DNA of 64,000 nucleotides from Maratus speciosus. Its lineage: Eukaryota; Arthropoda; Arachnida; Araneae; Salticidae. The stretch lies in NCBI GenBank assembly GCA_963932465.1, contig OZ010800.1:98475307-98539306 (forward strand), read 5' to 3'. The notes under the pieces were generated by a model. It saw only the letters and a program-made list of their open reading frames with translations, did no database searches and had not been told where the DNA came from. The position numbers and the translations under genes are program-made. Within the stretch, counting starts at the first letter, position 1; each line of letters opens with the position of its first letter. Below are positions 11,350 through 22,504 of the stretch, piece after piece.

Positions 11350-12875
11350 CATTCGGAAAACTCCTCACAGCAGTAGAGTCTGCGGCAAGTCCTGCTGCAA
11401 CAAAAATAAATTGTCTCAAGTACAGATTATTTGTTAAAGACAAACAAACTGGTGTTCGATTTTTAGTGGACAGTGGTGCTGATGTCTCGTTAATTCCGAC
11501 AAATATTAAAGCAGAGAAAGCATGCTCATATGTGTTATATGCCGCTAACGGTGCACAATTACCAACTTATGGAAGTAAAACTCTTACATTAGATTTGGGA
11601 TTAAGACGTGCTTTTCAATGGCCTTTTATAGTGGCCAAGGTGAGTAAAGGCATCATTGGTGCTGATTTCTTGCATCAATTTAATTTACTAATTGATATTC
11701 ATAAACAAAAATTAATTGATGGTATAACTCAGTTGTCCGTTAAAAGTGAAATCGTAACCATTTCTGATGAATATCGTATTAGCACATTTGATCGTGCATC
11801 CCAATTTAGTGATTTATTAAATTTGTATCCAGCTATAACAAAACCAAATATTTTAAATAAATCAGTTAAACATGATGTTAGGCATTATATCCAAACTAAA
11901 GGTCAAACAGTGCATTCTAGAGCTCGACAATTGAATCCTGAAAAGCTTGCATTAGCCAAACAAGAATTTCAATTTATGCTTGCTAAAGACATAATTCGAC
12001 CTTCTAAATCTCAGTGGGCCAGTTCTCTGTACTTAGTAAACAAAAAGGATGGTACCTTAAGACCTTCTGGTTATTATAGACAATTAAATGAGCACACAAT
12101 ACCAGACAGATATCCCATACCCAGAATTGAAGATTTCCCCCTCATCTTAAAAGATAAAGTTATTTTTTCCAAAATTGATCTCATTAAAGCCTACTATCAG
12201 ATCCCTATTGCTGAGGAAGACAAACCCAAAACTGCCATAATTACCCCGTTTGGTTTGTACGAGTTTAATGTTATGAGTTTTGGTTTGCGAAATGCTCCAG
12301 TTACATTTCAGAGGTTCATTAATGAGGATTTTTATGGCTTGGATTTTCTATTTCCATACCTAGATGATGTATTAGTTGCTTCATGCTCAGAAGCTGAACA
12401 TAAGGAGGATCTAAAAATTGTTTTTGAGAGATTAAACAACTATGGCCTTCGCATTAATGTATCTAAATCCATAATGGAAGTTGACCAAGTTGAATTTTTG
12501 GGATACCTCATCACTGCGAAAGGTTCCTCACCTCTTCCTGCCAAAGTTCAAGTAATTCTGGATTATAAGTTGCCTGAAGCCCTTCATGATCTACGTACAT
12601 TCCTGGTAATGGTGAACTTTTATCGTAGATATCTGAAAGACGCTGCAAAATCTCAAGCACTACTCCATGAAATGCTCAAAGGTGCAAAGAAAAAGGCTCG
12701 GAGAAAAGTCCCTTGGACTGGTGAAAGTATTCAACAATTTGAAAAATGCAAAATTGACTTAGCTAATGCTGCACTTTTATGTTTCCCAAAGCCTGGACTC
12801 CCATTATCTTTATGCACAGATGCTTCAGATTTGGCGATAGGCTCAGTATTAGAACAGTTTGAAGATGACATGTAG
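11343..12875 (+). CDS. pol: Pol: protease, reverse transcriptase, RNase H start
   Basis: This open stretch of 510 codons carries the aspartic protease motif DSGAD (residues 43-47) followed by an ILG-type IIGADFL motif. It then has the full Ty3/gypsy reverse transcriptase with KIDLIKAYYQIPI (first catalytic Asp), MSFGLRNAPVTFQRF and YLDD at residues 339-342. The start of RNase H follows, with CTDASDLAIGSVL. It begins in the -1 frame relative to gag and has no ATG of its own at the junction. A TAG at 12873-12875 cuts RNase H where the family normally has Trp before KPIAFYS, consistent with a TGG to TAG change. The protease and RT modules look complete but RNase H and integrase are detached, so autonomous movement is unlikely. 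Confidence 0.9.
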   Translation: MVTFGKLLTAVESAASPAATKINCLKYRLFVKDKQTGVRFLVDSGADVSLIPTNIKAEKACSYVLYAANGAQLPTYGSKTLTLDLGLRRAFQWPFIVAKVSKGIIGADFLHQFNLLIDIHKQKLIDGITQLSVKSEIVTISDEYRISTFDRASQFSDLLNLYPAITKPNILNKSVKHDVRHYIQTKGQTVHSRARQLNPEKLALAKQEFQFMLAKDIIRPSKSQWASSLYLVNKKDGTLRPSGYYRQLNEHTIPDRYPIPRIEDFPLILKDKVIFSKIDLIKAYYQIPIAEEDKPKTAIITPFGLYEFNVMSFGLRNAPVTFQRFINEDFYGLDFLFPYLDDVLVASCSEAEHKEDLKIVFERLNNYGLRINVSKSIMEVDQVEFLGYLITAKGSSPLPAKVQVILDYKLPEALHDLRTFLVMVNFYRRYLKDAAKSQALLHEMLKGAKKKARRKVPWTGESIQQFEKCKIDLANAALLCFPKPGLPLSLCTDASDLAIGSVLEQFEDDM

Positions 12876-13373
12876 AAGCCAATTGCATTTTACTCTAAAA
12901 GCTCAATGAAACTCAAAAAGGGCACAGTACATATGACCGTGAATTATTGGGAATCTACCTTTCCATCAAACACTTCAAATATCTGTGCGAATGTAGAGAA
13001 TTTACAGTTTGTACAGACACAAGCCATTAATATTTGCGTTCAAGTAGAAAAATGAGAAATCTTCTCCAAATCAGTTGCGCCAGTACATTTCTGAGTTTAC
13101 TACTGACATCCAATACCTTAGTGGTAAAGATAATGTGGTTGCGAATACCTTGTCAAGAATTGAAACAGTTTCTGTTGTCGACTATGATCAAATTGCTCAT
13201 TAACGGAGTAATGATAAAGAATTCCAGAAGTTATGTTCCAGTGACACATCTTTAGATTTTAAACCTTATACCCTTGCATATGGAAAAACTCTATGGTGTG
13301 ATATATCCCACAACAAGATTCGTCCATATATTCTTCCTAAGTTCAGGAAAGAAGTTTTTAATCGATCCATGGC
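12876..13373 (+). pseudogene. RNase H remainder of gypsy pol, frameshifted
   Basis: After the TAG, translation continues as KPIAFYSK. It then shifts frame near 12896, where KLNETQKGHSTYDRELLGIY can be read, and shifts again near 13022. A further in-frame stop follows. The tail SGKDNVVANTLSRIE, read near 13122-13170, is the conserved end of gypsy RNase H before the integrase. At least one stop and two frameshifts disable this segment. Confidence 0.75.
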
Positions 13374-13682
13374 TTGTCGCATCCAGACATAAAATTTACT
13401 GTCAAAGAGATGGCCGCCAGGTTCATTTGGTCAGGAATTAATATGCAAGTGAAAGAATGGGCTCAAACTTGTGGAAATTGTCAAAAGACCGAGGTAAACA
13501 GACATACAAAATCGCAATTTTCTAATTACCAAGAACCAGATGAAAGATTTAATGTGGTTCATATCGATTTAATTGGACCTTCGCCTACATCTAATGGACA
13601 TACCTACTGTTTAACATGCATTGACAGGTTTACGTGTTGGGCAGGGTTGTCCCTTTGCCAGATATCAGTGCAGAAACAGTGA
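13374..13682 (+). pseudogene. Integrase N-terminal part of gypsy pol
   Basis: The reading frame holds the second half of the H2C2 zinc-binding domain (HPDIKFTVKEMAARFIW, then CGNCQK). After it comes the start of the DDE core, with VVHIDLIGP giving the first catalytic Asp and CIDRFTCW behind it. A frameshift near 13640-13655 moves the remaining core into another frame. TTG precedes the SHPDIKF segment, so no true start exists here; it is an internal piece of pol. Confidence 0.8.
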
Positions 13683-14272
13683 GAAAAGCATTCTATGAAC
13701 ACCGGATCTCTAGATTTGGTTCACCAGGAACCATAATAATAGATCAAGGAAGACAATTCAAGTCCCAACTGCTCACAAACATGGAAAACATTTGTGGTGC
13801 AATGCTGCGAACATCAACACCAGACCATCCACAATGCCAAGGCAAAGTCGAAAGGTTCCACAGAACTCTGAAAACAGCCATTAAAGTACACAATAATGCA
13901 AGATGGACAGAGATTTTGCCAACAGTGCTTCTTGGACTCAGATCGGTGATCAAAAGTGGTACAAATCATTCGGTAGCCCAGATGGTCTATGGAACAAATA
14001 TTAGATTGCCAGTTGAATTTTTCGTTGAACCTACTGTTCATATAGATCCCGACACCTTTGTAGCTGAATTACAAAGTTTTATGAACAAATTAAAACCAAT
14101 GCCATCAAAAAAGTCAACACAAAATAACATATTTATTCATAAAAATCTCAATTTCTGCTCACATGTGTTTCTTCGAATAGACAGAATTAAAAAAAAAACC
14201 TCTGGAGCCAGCCTATCAAGGACCATTCCTTGTAGTAAAAAGTTTCGGGAAATATTTTACTTTGTCCATTAA
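13634..14272 (+). pseudogene. Integrase core of gypsy pol
   Basis: This piece continues the DDE core in the shifted frame. IIIDQGRQFKS supplies the second Asp, and QCQGKVERFHRTLK supplies the Glu. WTEILPTVLLGLRS and the MVYGTNIRLP block follow, as expected for Ty3/gypsy. The last 40 codons, from about 14150, run out of register and end at a TAA. All three acidic residues are present but split over two frames with the preceding piece. Confidence 0.85.
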
Positions 14273-14444
14273 AGATAAAAATGTAAATATTTCAGTTGAC
14301 CGGCTGAAACCAGCGTGTATGTTGTCATGTGACAATAATCAAAGTGTGAACTCGCATACTCCACACGTCAACTCTGATGACAAAACATCTACAACTACAC
14401 GTTGTGGTAGACAAAATAATATGACAGTTCGCTTTAAGGACTGA
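14203..14444 (+). pseudogene. Integrase C-terminal domain of gypsy pol
   Basis: From about 14218 one frame reads GPFLVV followed by a short FGKYF block, then VNISVDRLKPA. That is the family pattern for the C-terminal SH3-like domain of gypsy integrases, where DRLKPA is near the end of the domain. A hydrophilic tail rich in N, S, T and H follows, ending at TGA 14442-14444. It lies in a different frame from the integrase core, so another frameshift separates them. Confidence 0.7.
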
Positions 14445-14849
14445 GCTTCAATTTTTATTACTGTTAATCTTATTTTCTTATTGATTTTTTTGTAATGTGT
14501 AAAATTTTTGTCGAGTTTATTTACTTCATATTATCATTTAACTCATTAATATTTATAATCTCATACATTCCAGAAAGTTTTCTTTTACATGAGATTATTT
14601 TAAATTTACTGTCAGAAATTACTCTAATTACAATGTTATTAATAATCATCACTTTCATTGCTGAATTTTATCATTTATATATTATTACTATTATTGTTTC
14701 AAAAAGATAAGTCAGTATTGTGTGATGTATATGATTATTTTCTACGTAAAATATTAAATCAACTTATTTAAGGCATTATTTTAATATTTAACTCTATATA
14801 TCCTGCCATGATTTCTAGTATCGTAACATAGTTACTGGTACAGGAGTAA
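14445..14849 (+). other. 3' spacer of the gypsy element
   Basis: AT-rich sequence lies between integrase and the 3' LTR. A 71-codon hydrophobic frame at 14495-14710 starts with ATG and is very rich in I, L and F. Similar frames arise by chance in AT-rich DNA, and there is no signal peptide or Cys pattern of an envelope protein, so I do not call a gene. The bases before the LTR (ggtacaggagtaa) are a weak polypurine tract. Confidence 0.5.
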
Positions 14850-15332
14850 TGTCAGGTCATAATACACCGACAGATTGCGACTCTATACAAATGAAAACAA
14901 GCTACGCATGTCGCATCGCAAGTAGTAAATTTTGAAATAATATTTATAATTGCACATAAGATATTTAAAATATTTATTTGCTAATATAATAATTTAAAAT
15001 AAATTTCTTTATCTTAAAATGTATTCTTAATCTTCAGAATGGTTTTTGTAAATTAATTTGTATTTTAACATTTCATTTATTTAACCATATGAATATTGTA
15101 TATTTTTCACTGTAACTGTATCTTCAGTGCAGATAGTGTGGTTGATTTCAATAAAGCTAGCGTGCTCAGTATGTTCTCGCTAGAGTACCTGTTTCAAATG
15201 GTATTATTATTTTAATATTGTGTTAAATTATTCATTTACAATATCGGATATAGATCCGAATGATGTTTTAAGACGATCGCAGCTTAAATGCTATCGTGAA
15301 CATGTTAGCTGCAAATGTATACAGCAGCAACA
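14850..15332 (+). repeat. 3' LTR of the gypsy element (483 bp)
   Basis: It begins TGTCAGGTCA, ends AGCAGCAACA, and aligns with the 5' LTR end to end. About 19 substitutions and two small indels were counted by eye, including an extra few bases near position 20 of the LTR. This divergence implies an insertion of appreciable age. Confidence 0.9.
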
Positions 15333-16434
15333 GATCATTATTTTAACACTTTTTTCTAAAAAATGCATATTTTATCTTTATAGTAAAAATAAACTTTACT
15401 TAAACTATTCCAGCTTTCGCAAATTTTTTATTTCATACATGATCAGAAACTGACAATCATCACTTCGAAAAGGTGATAAAATTCGAAACTTTAAGAGAAA
15501 AATTAGTAAAATACCCTCACTATTTCATAATTTACACAAAATTTTAATATAATGGAGAATCGGTGAATTACGTAATATATATTTACTAAAATTAGATTAT
15601 AATAAAATTAATTAAAAATACTTGTGATTTCATAAAAGGTAATATATTTTTATATTTTCTTATCAAACAATCGTAAAAATATAGAGTGATGCAAAAAAAC
15701 AAATTTACTTATTTTCTGTCCGACATTTTTTAACCATACGCACGGTATCAAAAATATTATAAATGATGCAAAAGAAATATCAGATTATAATCATATAATA
15801 CTTTAATAAATCAACATAGAATTAAAGACTTACTCTGTGTACTTACTAACGTAGATCATTGTAAACAACCTTTCTTATGTATTCGCTGATTGCAAACTAC
15901 AGAGGAGTGAAAGTGAATGACGAAGCAGGATTCAAAGTAGTCATGGGATGAATTTCTTGGAAAATGCCTCCAAGCTACCCTGACCTTGAAGAGTATCCCT
16001 CTCATTCCCCCATGTCTTTGCGAAATGTTTTCTTAGAGGTTACATGTCTCTATACTGAAGAAAGCTGAAGAAATGGAAGGGTGCAAAAATATTTAGGGGA
16101 ATATTTTTAACATTCGTTATCAGATTTATTATAATAAATTAAAAGAAAAATTTTTGCCTTCAAACATATCTTTTTCATATTTATTCTTTTGTTGCCTGGA
16201 TTTTCTTTTACTCTGTTTTTGAACGATAACGAAAGTTTTTATGAAATTTCAAAATGTAATGGAGGAAGTGGGGGGGAGAGAGAGAGACTATACTATTAAA
16301 ATTATTTTAGCAATCAAAATTTAATAAAAATAACTAATTTCTTTGGGTTCAAAATTATATTTCTAAGAAATTAAGTAACTTCTTAACAAAATAAATACGA
16401 ATTATATCTTATAAAATATTGATAATAAATATTA
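15333..16434. other. AT-rich non-coding DNA
   Basis: No gene is supported. A moderately GC-rich patch at 15895-16080 has no open frame with splice-site support. A purine run (ggaggaagtgggggggagag) lies near 16261-16291. Confidence 0.35.
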
Positions 16435-16936
16435 GGGCGTATCGAAAAAATCGAAATTTCTCAAATCTTTTAGCGGTAGTGCGGAAAATTTGTAAACTCC
16501 CTTCATTAAAAATTTTGCGGAATCTTAAAGCAGTGTGTTGATATCGTCTGTCGCCTCATTGGGCCGAAAGTTCCGAAAATTGGACTAAAATGATTGAAAT
16601 ACAAAAATTAATAAATAATCACAGATTTCGAGGATCGGTTTGAGGTAGTGCTTAAAAGGCACTATTTTTGAACAACAACAACCAAAATTTTTTTTGAATT
16701 ATAGGTTAATATATTCTGCCGCCTCATCGGCATCGAATTTTGGAAATTTTGACGCCTTTTGGTACTTTTGTGCATAAAGGTTTACTGCTTGCTCAATGCA
16801 CAATCCAGACAGGCTGGGTTTGGCACTCTGCCAAAAAAGTGGAAGACCCCTATTTTTATGCCGAGAGACAAATCAGAGCGACCAGTAAATCACTTGACTA
16901 CTCTCTTTCGTCCGGCTTAGCGCAGTAGGCTGGCGC
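16435..16936 (+). repeat. Left TIR of the 16.4-kb element
   Basis: About 500 bp, paired with 18303-18805 in inverted orientation. It contains a short frame spanning cagacaggctgggtttggca that is only TIR sequence. Confidence 0.8.
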
Positions 16937-17029
16937 TACCATGTTTTTCAGTTATTTGAGAAATTGTTGGTTTGAAGATGGAAAATTCATACATCGATAC
17001 ATCCATTGCTTCAGTTTTACATAAACGTG

Positions 17030-18159
17030 TTAGTGATATGATACGCGCATACCATGGAAATGTCGACCAGTTATGAAAAATATAAAACATCTTGGAAAAA
17101 GCAAAACTACTCTCGAAAATATTGAAAACTTTAAAATGAAAGCAAAATTACTCTCGAAAATATTGAAAACTTTAAAATGTAAGCAAAAACATCTTTTGAC
17201 ATATCTCCCTGTAAATGAGCGATTTTTAAGGAGTGTATCTCTTCGAAAGAACGCAAAGTTTCTGCAAAAGAACAGGGGTTCCTCATTGACAATGAACAGA
17301 AACAAAAATGTTCGTTAGAAGTGTTAATGTTCCAGAAACAATACGGCTCTACAAACGTCAAATTTTAAAGGAACAGGATACTATTCGATCTGCAAAACAG
17401 GCGTCTCTTGCTTCTGCTTTAAGCTATTCAGTGTAGAATGAAAGGGAAAATAAAATAGAAGATATATGATAAAGGTGAAGATAGGGGGGGGGGGGGAATG
17501 GGAACACAGGTCCTATACAAATTCTCTTCAGCAGTCAACTGGTAGCGTTCAAATGCGTTTAAAACTGAATAACTTGTCGGTTGATGGCTCTTGCCGGTAA
17601 AAGATACGGTGTATCCAACAGAGCCACGGCTGCTATTGCATCGAGTTTTATGCAAGATTTGGGTTTAATATCGGAATCATATACTAGCCTCGTCACAGAC
17701 AAAAATAAAATATTAAGGGAAAAATAGAGAATTTACCAAAATTTCTTCTGAAAATAAAATGAAAATTGTTCCACTATATCTGGTCTTTCATTTCATTGAC
17801 GGCATGACAAAAATTTAGCATCAGAAATACTCGAGGCCAAACAGTTCCAAAGAACAATTGTAGAACCGCGTTATTGTATTGTATCGGAACCTGGTTCTAC
17901 GTACATGGGATATATTACACCTGAAAGTGGATGTAGTCTTGATATGTCTAATAGCACTTACAAATACGTAAAGGATGCTTTATTGGATGCTTTTAGCAAC
18001 CTTATTGTTCTCGGGTGTAACGGCACTGTAGTGAACACAGGTGTGTCTAATGGTGTAATTCGCAGGCTTGAATTGAAATGTCAGATACCAGTCCAATTGA
18101 TTATCTGTTTATTTCTGCTTATCTGCTTATATCAAATATTTACCCATATCTTATCTTAG
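17030..18159 (+). pseudogene. Decayed internal gene of the TIR element
   Basis: Protein-like segments are scattered over several frames. From about 17570, RYGVSDRATAAIASSFMQD continues to LGLISESYTSLVTDKNKI, then stops. From 17905, a better preserved 84-codon frame reads GYITPESGCSLDMSNSTYKY and then IVLGCNGTVVNTGVSNGVI and RRLELKCQIPVQ, before degenerating into hydrophobic codons. From memory, these phrases recall an uncharacterised protein family common in arthropod genome annotations, where the context looks transposon-related. I cannot name a domain or confirm catalytic residues. An internal tandem duplication of about 41 bp (17110-17190) and a G13 run (17484-17496) add to the damage. A full-length relative would show whether it is a transposase. 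Confidence 0.55.
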
Positions 18160-18302
18160 AAAATGAAGACGAAATTAAAAAAAACAAAACACAAATTCCT
18201 TTTAAAACGACTGCATTGCAAGCAATTATAAACACCGCACAATAATTAAAAGTATACTGCTTTAAACGAATTAAAATCGGTTGCTACTCGCAGATGCTTG
18301 TA

Positions 18303-18805
18303 CACCTGCCTACTGCGCCTAGCCGGACGAAAGAGAGTGGTCAGGTGATTTACTGGTCGATCTAATTTGTTTCTGGGCATGAAAATAGGGGTCTTCCACT
18401 TTTTTGGCAGAGTGCCAATCCCAGCCTGTCTGGATTGTGCATTGAGCAAGCAGTAAACCGTTATGCAGAAAAGTACCAAAATGCGTCAAAATTTCCAAAA
18501 TTCGATGCCGATGAGGCAGCAGAAGATATTAACCTACAATTCTAAAAAAAAATTTGGTTGTTGTTGTTCAAACTTAGTTCCTTTTAAGCACTACCTCAAA
18601 CCGATCAACGAAATCTGTGATCATTTATTAATTTTTGTATTTTAATCATTTTTAGTCCAATTTTCGGAACTTTCGGCCCACTGAGGCGGCGGAAGATATA
18701 AAGCCACAGCTTTAAGATTCCGCAAAATTTTTCATGAAGGGAGTTCACAAATTTTCCGCACTACCGCTAAAATATTTGAGAAATTTCGATTTTTTCGATA
18801 CGCCC
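18303..18805 (-). repeat. Right TIR of the 16.4-kb element
   Basis: Inverted partner of 16435-16936. Its outer edge reads ttttttcgatacgccc on the + strand. Differences between the arms are scattered substitutions and a few short indels. Confidence 0.8.
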
Positions 18806-20129
18806 AAATAAATATCTTGTAGGATATAATCGATATTTATTAAAACAATTTCATACAGTGTTTCGTTTTCACAAAACCACAAAACATATCGTTCAACTTT
18901 TAGGTGGTTCTCAAATCGCCTGTTCAACAACACGAAAAGTTCTGATACAATTTCTGATTCAATTTTAAACGTAAAGGCATAAAATTGGCAAGACTAATTA
19001 CTGGAAGGATTTTGAATTGAAATGAGTTTCCATTTTCTGATAAATAAATTATATATAAAATTATAAGCAATTGATGAAACGTGACAACCGTTTTTTATGG
19101 TGTCTCGCGTTCGGAAAATCGGTTAAAAATTCCCATTTTAACTGTATTTTCTAAAAGAATTTTTGCTATTAGCAAAAAAATTGAAAACGCCTTTAGATTA
19201 CATAGTTTCTGGGTAACAGCACATGCCATTTCATGTGTTTCCGAAAAGAAACATAAATATGTGTCAGAAAGTAGATGCTCTTTGGATTTGAGAACATTCT
19301 TAACAAATATCTTTGATACTTACACTTTAAATCACATTTCGAATTATATGAAAAGTTCCTCGTAGCCAATCTATAATTATGAATTGTATTTTATTAAAAT
19401 ATTATTCAGATTGGAATTTGACGGTTAAAGATTTTTTTCTTTAAAAGAAAACTGTTTGATGATCTATTCAGAGTGACATATTTTGCTTTTGTATATTAAG
19501 GAAAATGTTTTTCCATTGAAACTGATAATAAATATTGTTATAATTTTTCGTATTGTTCAACTGAACATTTCTTACTATTTTTTTTACATTTTACATTTCC
19601 ATTTAAAAAAAAGGAAGGAATTTATAAAAATTGTACTCTATTTCAATCCAGTGTGCTTAGAAAAAACATACACATATATATATTTTAAGATGTAATTTGT
19701 AGACAAGAAAATTTTATTTGTAATTTATTAGAATGCGTAAAAAAAAGTAAGTCTTTTAATATATATTTTAGTGCATAAAAAATAAATTTTGCACCTTATT
19801 GAATACTTTCACTGAAACATAGATTTTGAATAAGGATAATTATGTCGAAAAATTGAAGAAAAATAATTTTTCTATTTCTTTCAATCAACATATCAAGCAG
19901 ATTCAGCTGGCGCTGTTATTTTTACACACTTCTGGTCTTTTATATACTATCCGGAAATTTAACTTCAGTGGCTAGTGGGCAGGAAAAAAGCACCCGTTTT
20001 CTCCACACTCGCCAGTTATCAGTTAGACGATGGCTGCCGGATGTAATGGCGCATCAGTTAATATAAAACGGTGGTTTGATACAAATGGCCGGAATTCTGT
20101 TTGGCCCCAAAACCTCCAGAATGTGGCCA
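18806..20129. other. AT-rich non-coding DNA
   Basis: No gene is supported. A less AT-rich patch at about 19970-20130 (atggctgccggatgtaatgg) has no credible reading frame on either strand. It joins the Tc1-like terminus that follows. Confidence 0.35.
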
Positions 20130-20271
20130 CATTTTTGGTGTTTGTTGGGTTGATTTTTATATTAGTATTTCTACTTAATGATCAACATTAAATTACCATT
20201 TCACTTGTCGCATTTCAATTTATCAAATTTTTTACATTTTTTTGCTGTCCTTATAGTTTTTACACACACTG
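20130..20271 (-). mobile_element. Tc1/mariner-like terminus, right-end fragment
   Basis: On the minus strand it starts cagtgtgtgtaaaaactata next to a TA (20272-20273). For about 115 bp it follows the same sequence as 7085-7199, including aatgcgacaag, gaaatggtaatttaatgttg and atactaatataaaa. It extends slightly further than the other copy. No transposase could be recognised beside it. Confidence 0.6.
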
Positions 20272-20273
20272 TA

Positions 20274-22504
20274 TATAAAATTTGCTTAGGGAGCCATATA
20301 AAATAATCTACATATAAAAGCGAAGCCAAACTTTGTTTTACCAATAGCAATACCCGAAGTTCGACACCATAAATAAATTCTACACCTTTTAATTAGCCTA
20401 AATCAAAATTTTCCTGAAATGCGTACGATTAGTTTTTGAGAAATTAATTATTTTAACATGAGCAAATTTTAGGGACTGAATCCAAATTAAAGTTTGGTAC
20501 TCGATTGATGAAATGCTACACAATGACTATGACACTTATATTATTTCTTGCAAATATGACTATTCCAATCGCTTAATATGTTTTGACTACTGACAGTGCA
20601 ACTATTTGAATAAAATGATAAAATATGGTTTTTCAATTTATGCTTTTCTGTGCATCATCGAAGCCCCTTAAACCATAATTTTGACGTTTTATAATAATAA
20701 ATCGAAAACTAATGGAAAGGAAATTTTGAAAATAAGAATTTGCATAAAGAAGGATATAATAAATATAAATCTATCAAAAAATGTCGGTTGCATTTCATAA
20801 TTTTTTCAATTACTAATTTCAAAATTAATAACTCATATTATCAATTTTTTAGAATCACAAATTCAACGTATTTATGTTTGTATTGTTTTAGAATTATAAC
20901 CACTTTCAAAGTTATCATATTAAGATTATAATTTCAGGGATATTAATATAAATATGAAAACGTAATTTAACATTAGAAGCTCTGAATTTTGAATGCTTAT
21001 AATTCAAAAACTTATCATTCAAATGACTAGAAATTTCGTTTTTGGAATAGATAGAGTCGACAATTTAAAATGTATTATGGGAATTGGCTGTTGCCATTGA
21101 AAAGAAACAAATTTAGGTCTGGTATTGATTTTTAGATGTCCCCTAAGCAAATTTTATATACATAATTTGAAAGTAGAATTTTAATTCTAGTCGATTGGTG
21201 CCTGTATCTTTCTTCTATTATAATTAGTTCTTGAGTTAGTCGGTGGGGGGGGGGGGGGGGTATACTTTTTTTGCACCAATATGCATATATTTTTTACAAC
21301 ACACTGTAGAAGCTACTGCCTTATGTATTTGCACAATATACCGTAATTTATTTTATAATAAGATAACGTCAAATTAATTGCATATAAAAAAGTCATTATC
21401 AGAAAAAACGTAATTTACATTATCGATTTATTAAGATTAATTTATCTTTTTTTAAAAGGCAATTATTTTATTTTCTCTCACTTTAAATTACCTTAAAATG
21501 ATTACAGAAAATTTCATTTCGTTCACTCATGCATGATTTATTCATTAAAATTAACGTAAAATAAGATGTAATAAAAAATTCATTTCAATGTCTTCTATCA
21601 AATCTCCTGTGGATTTACCTAAAATGGTATTAAGATTCTTTTTCGCAGTTTATTGATATAAAAGAAGTTTTTCCAAGTACTCAAAAAATTTAATTATAAA
21701 AGTATTTGATTTTGATATTGATTTTTGCTTGATCAGAATGAAGGTTTAAAAGAAAAATATGTGAGAATTAGAAGAATTAATAAGTTCATTTATGTTACAT
21801 GTAGGTAGGTTTTTTAATTTAGAGGAACGACTATGATTTGTTATATAAATAAGAGTGCGAAATTTCAAATTTTACACAAGCTCATTCATTACTGAACGCA
21901 ATTCGTCAGGAATTTTAAATTTTAAATAAAAATGTTATTTAATTTTATAGATAAAATTATTTTCTATTGTAATAATAAGGTTTGTTAATTACTCTAAATT
22001 ATGTACTATAAATGCATTATTTAATATTAGATATATTATATATCTAATATCTAGATATAGTATTAGATATTTTAGAAATTTAAATAATGTAATATATTAG
22101 GCATAGCAGATATTTTTCATCAAAACATTCTTAGTTTTCGCATAGAATTATTTTTTATGCTATTTTTTTTCTTAATGTTTCACTCTTGTTGTATAATTTT
22201 TACATTATATATAATTACACGTTGGCGGTTTCAGAATAATACAATAAAATTTGATAAATTAAAATCACTAAAGACCAGAAGAATGTTCTGCTTTTGACAA
22301 GTTTTTGGCGTAGCATGTGGATGTCAGTAGTATGCTTTCCGACGTATCAAAGTGTTCGTTTTCAGTCCGTTTGTTTCATTTGTTGCAAAATCAAGACTGT
22401 CTGAAGAGAGAGGAAGGAAATCGCATAAATAAAGCAGCATATTGCATACAAAGAAATTAAGAGTTTCCTTTCAATCCCTTTATTCCCAAATATAGCCGTT
22501 ATAT
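20274..22504. other. AT-rich non-coding DNA
   Basis: No gene is supported. It contains a G16 run at 21245-21260, which is a likely site of length variation or base-calling error, and the hairpin at 22024-22050. The 60-70 codon frames have no recognisable motif. Confidence 0.35.
22024..22050. repeat. Perfect 12-bp AT hairpin
   Basis: atattagatata pairs with tatatctaatat across a 3-nt loop, and related tatctagatata words follow immediately. It is pure AT palindromic DNA with no further context. Confidence 0.7.

Larger units (their letters stand above)
10050..15332 (+). mobile_element. Ty3/gypsy LTR retrotransposon, CsRn1-like
   Basis: A 5.28-kb element is bounded by two LTRs that begin TGTCAGGTCA and end AGCAACA. 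Inside are gag, protease, reverse transcriptase, RNase H and integrase in Ty3/gypsy order (integrase last). The putative gag zinc motif of C-x2-H-x9-C-x3-C type and a primer site starting TGGTGACCC, which fits tRNA-Trp, both suit the CsRn1/Kabuki clade. That clade call is inference. The LTRs differ at roughly 19 positions plus small indels over about 480 bp, near 4%. Gag and RT are open, while the RNase H and integrase regions carry a stop and several frameshifts, so this is a dead copy. The 5-bp flanks (tcaac and gatca) do not match, so no target duplication is visible. Confidence 0.9.
16435..18805 (+). mobile_element. DNA element with ~500-bp TIRs, unrecognised family
   Basis: The element starts GGGCGTATCGAAAAAATCGA and ends with the reverse complement. 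The left inverted repeat (16435 to about 16936) and the right one (about 18303-18805) match over roughly 500 bp. Shared inner landmarks include tttgaggtagtgcttaaaag, ggtcttccacttttttggca on the + strand of the right arm, and tctctttcgtccggct. Between the arms lies a decayed gene (next entry). Flanks are taaatatta on the left and aaataaata on the right, similar AT-rich words but not an exact duplication. Long TIRs of this size are seen in several cut-and-paste superfamilies. The termini do not match one I know, so the superfamily is left open. Confidence 0.8.

Noticed and set aside
14495..14710. Possible envelope-like frame of the gypsy element
   Set aside because: It is only 71 codons, uniformly hydrophobic, with no cysteine pattern, signal peptide or cleavage site. 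Chance is more likely.
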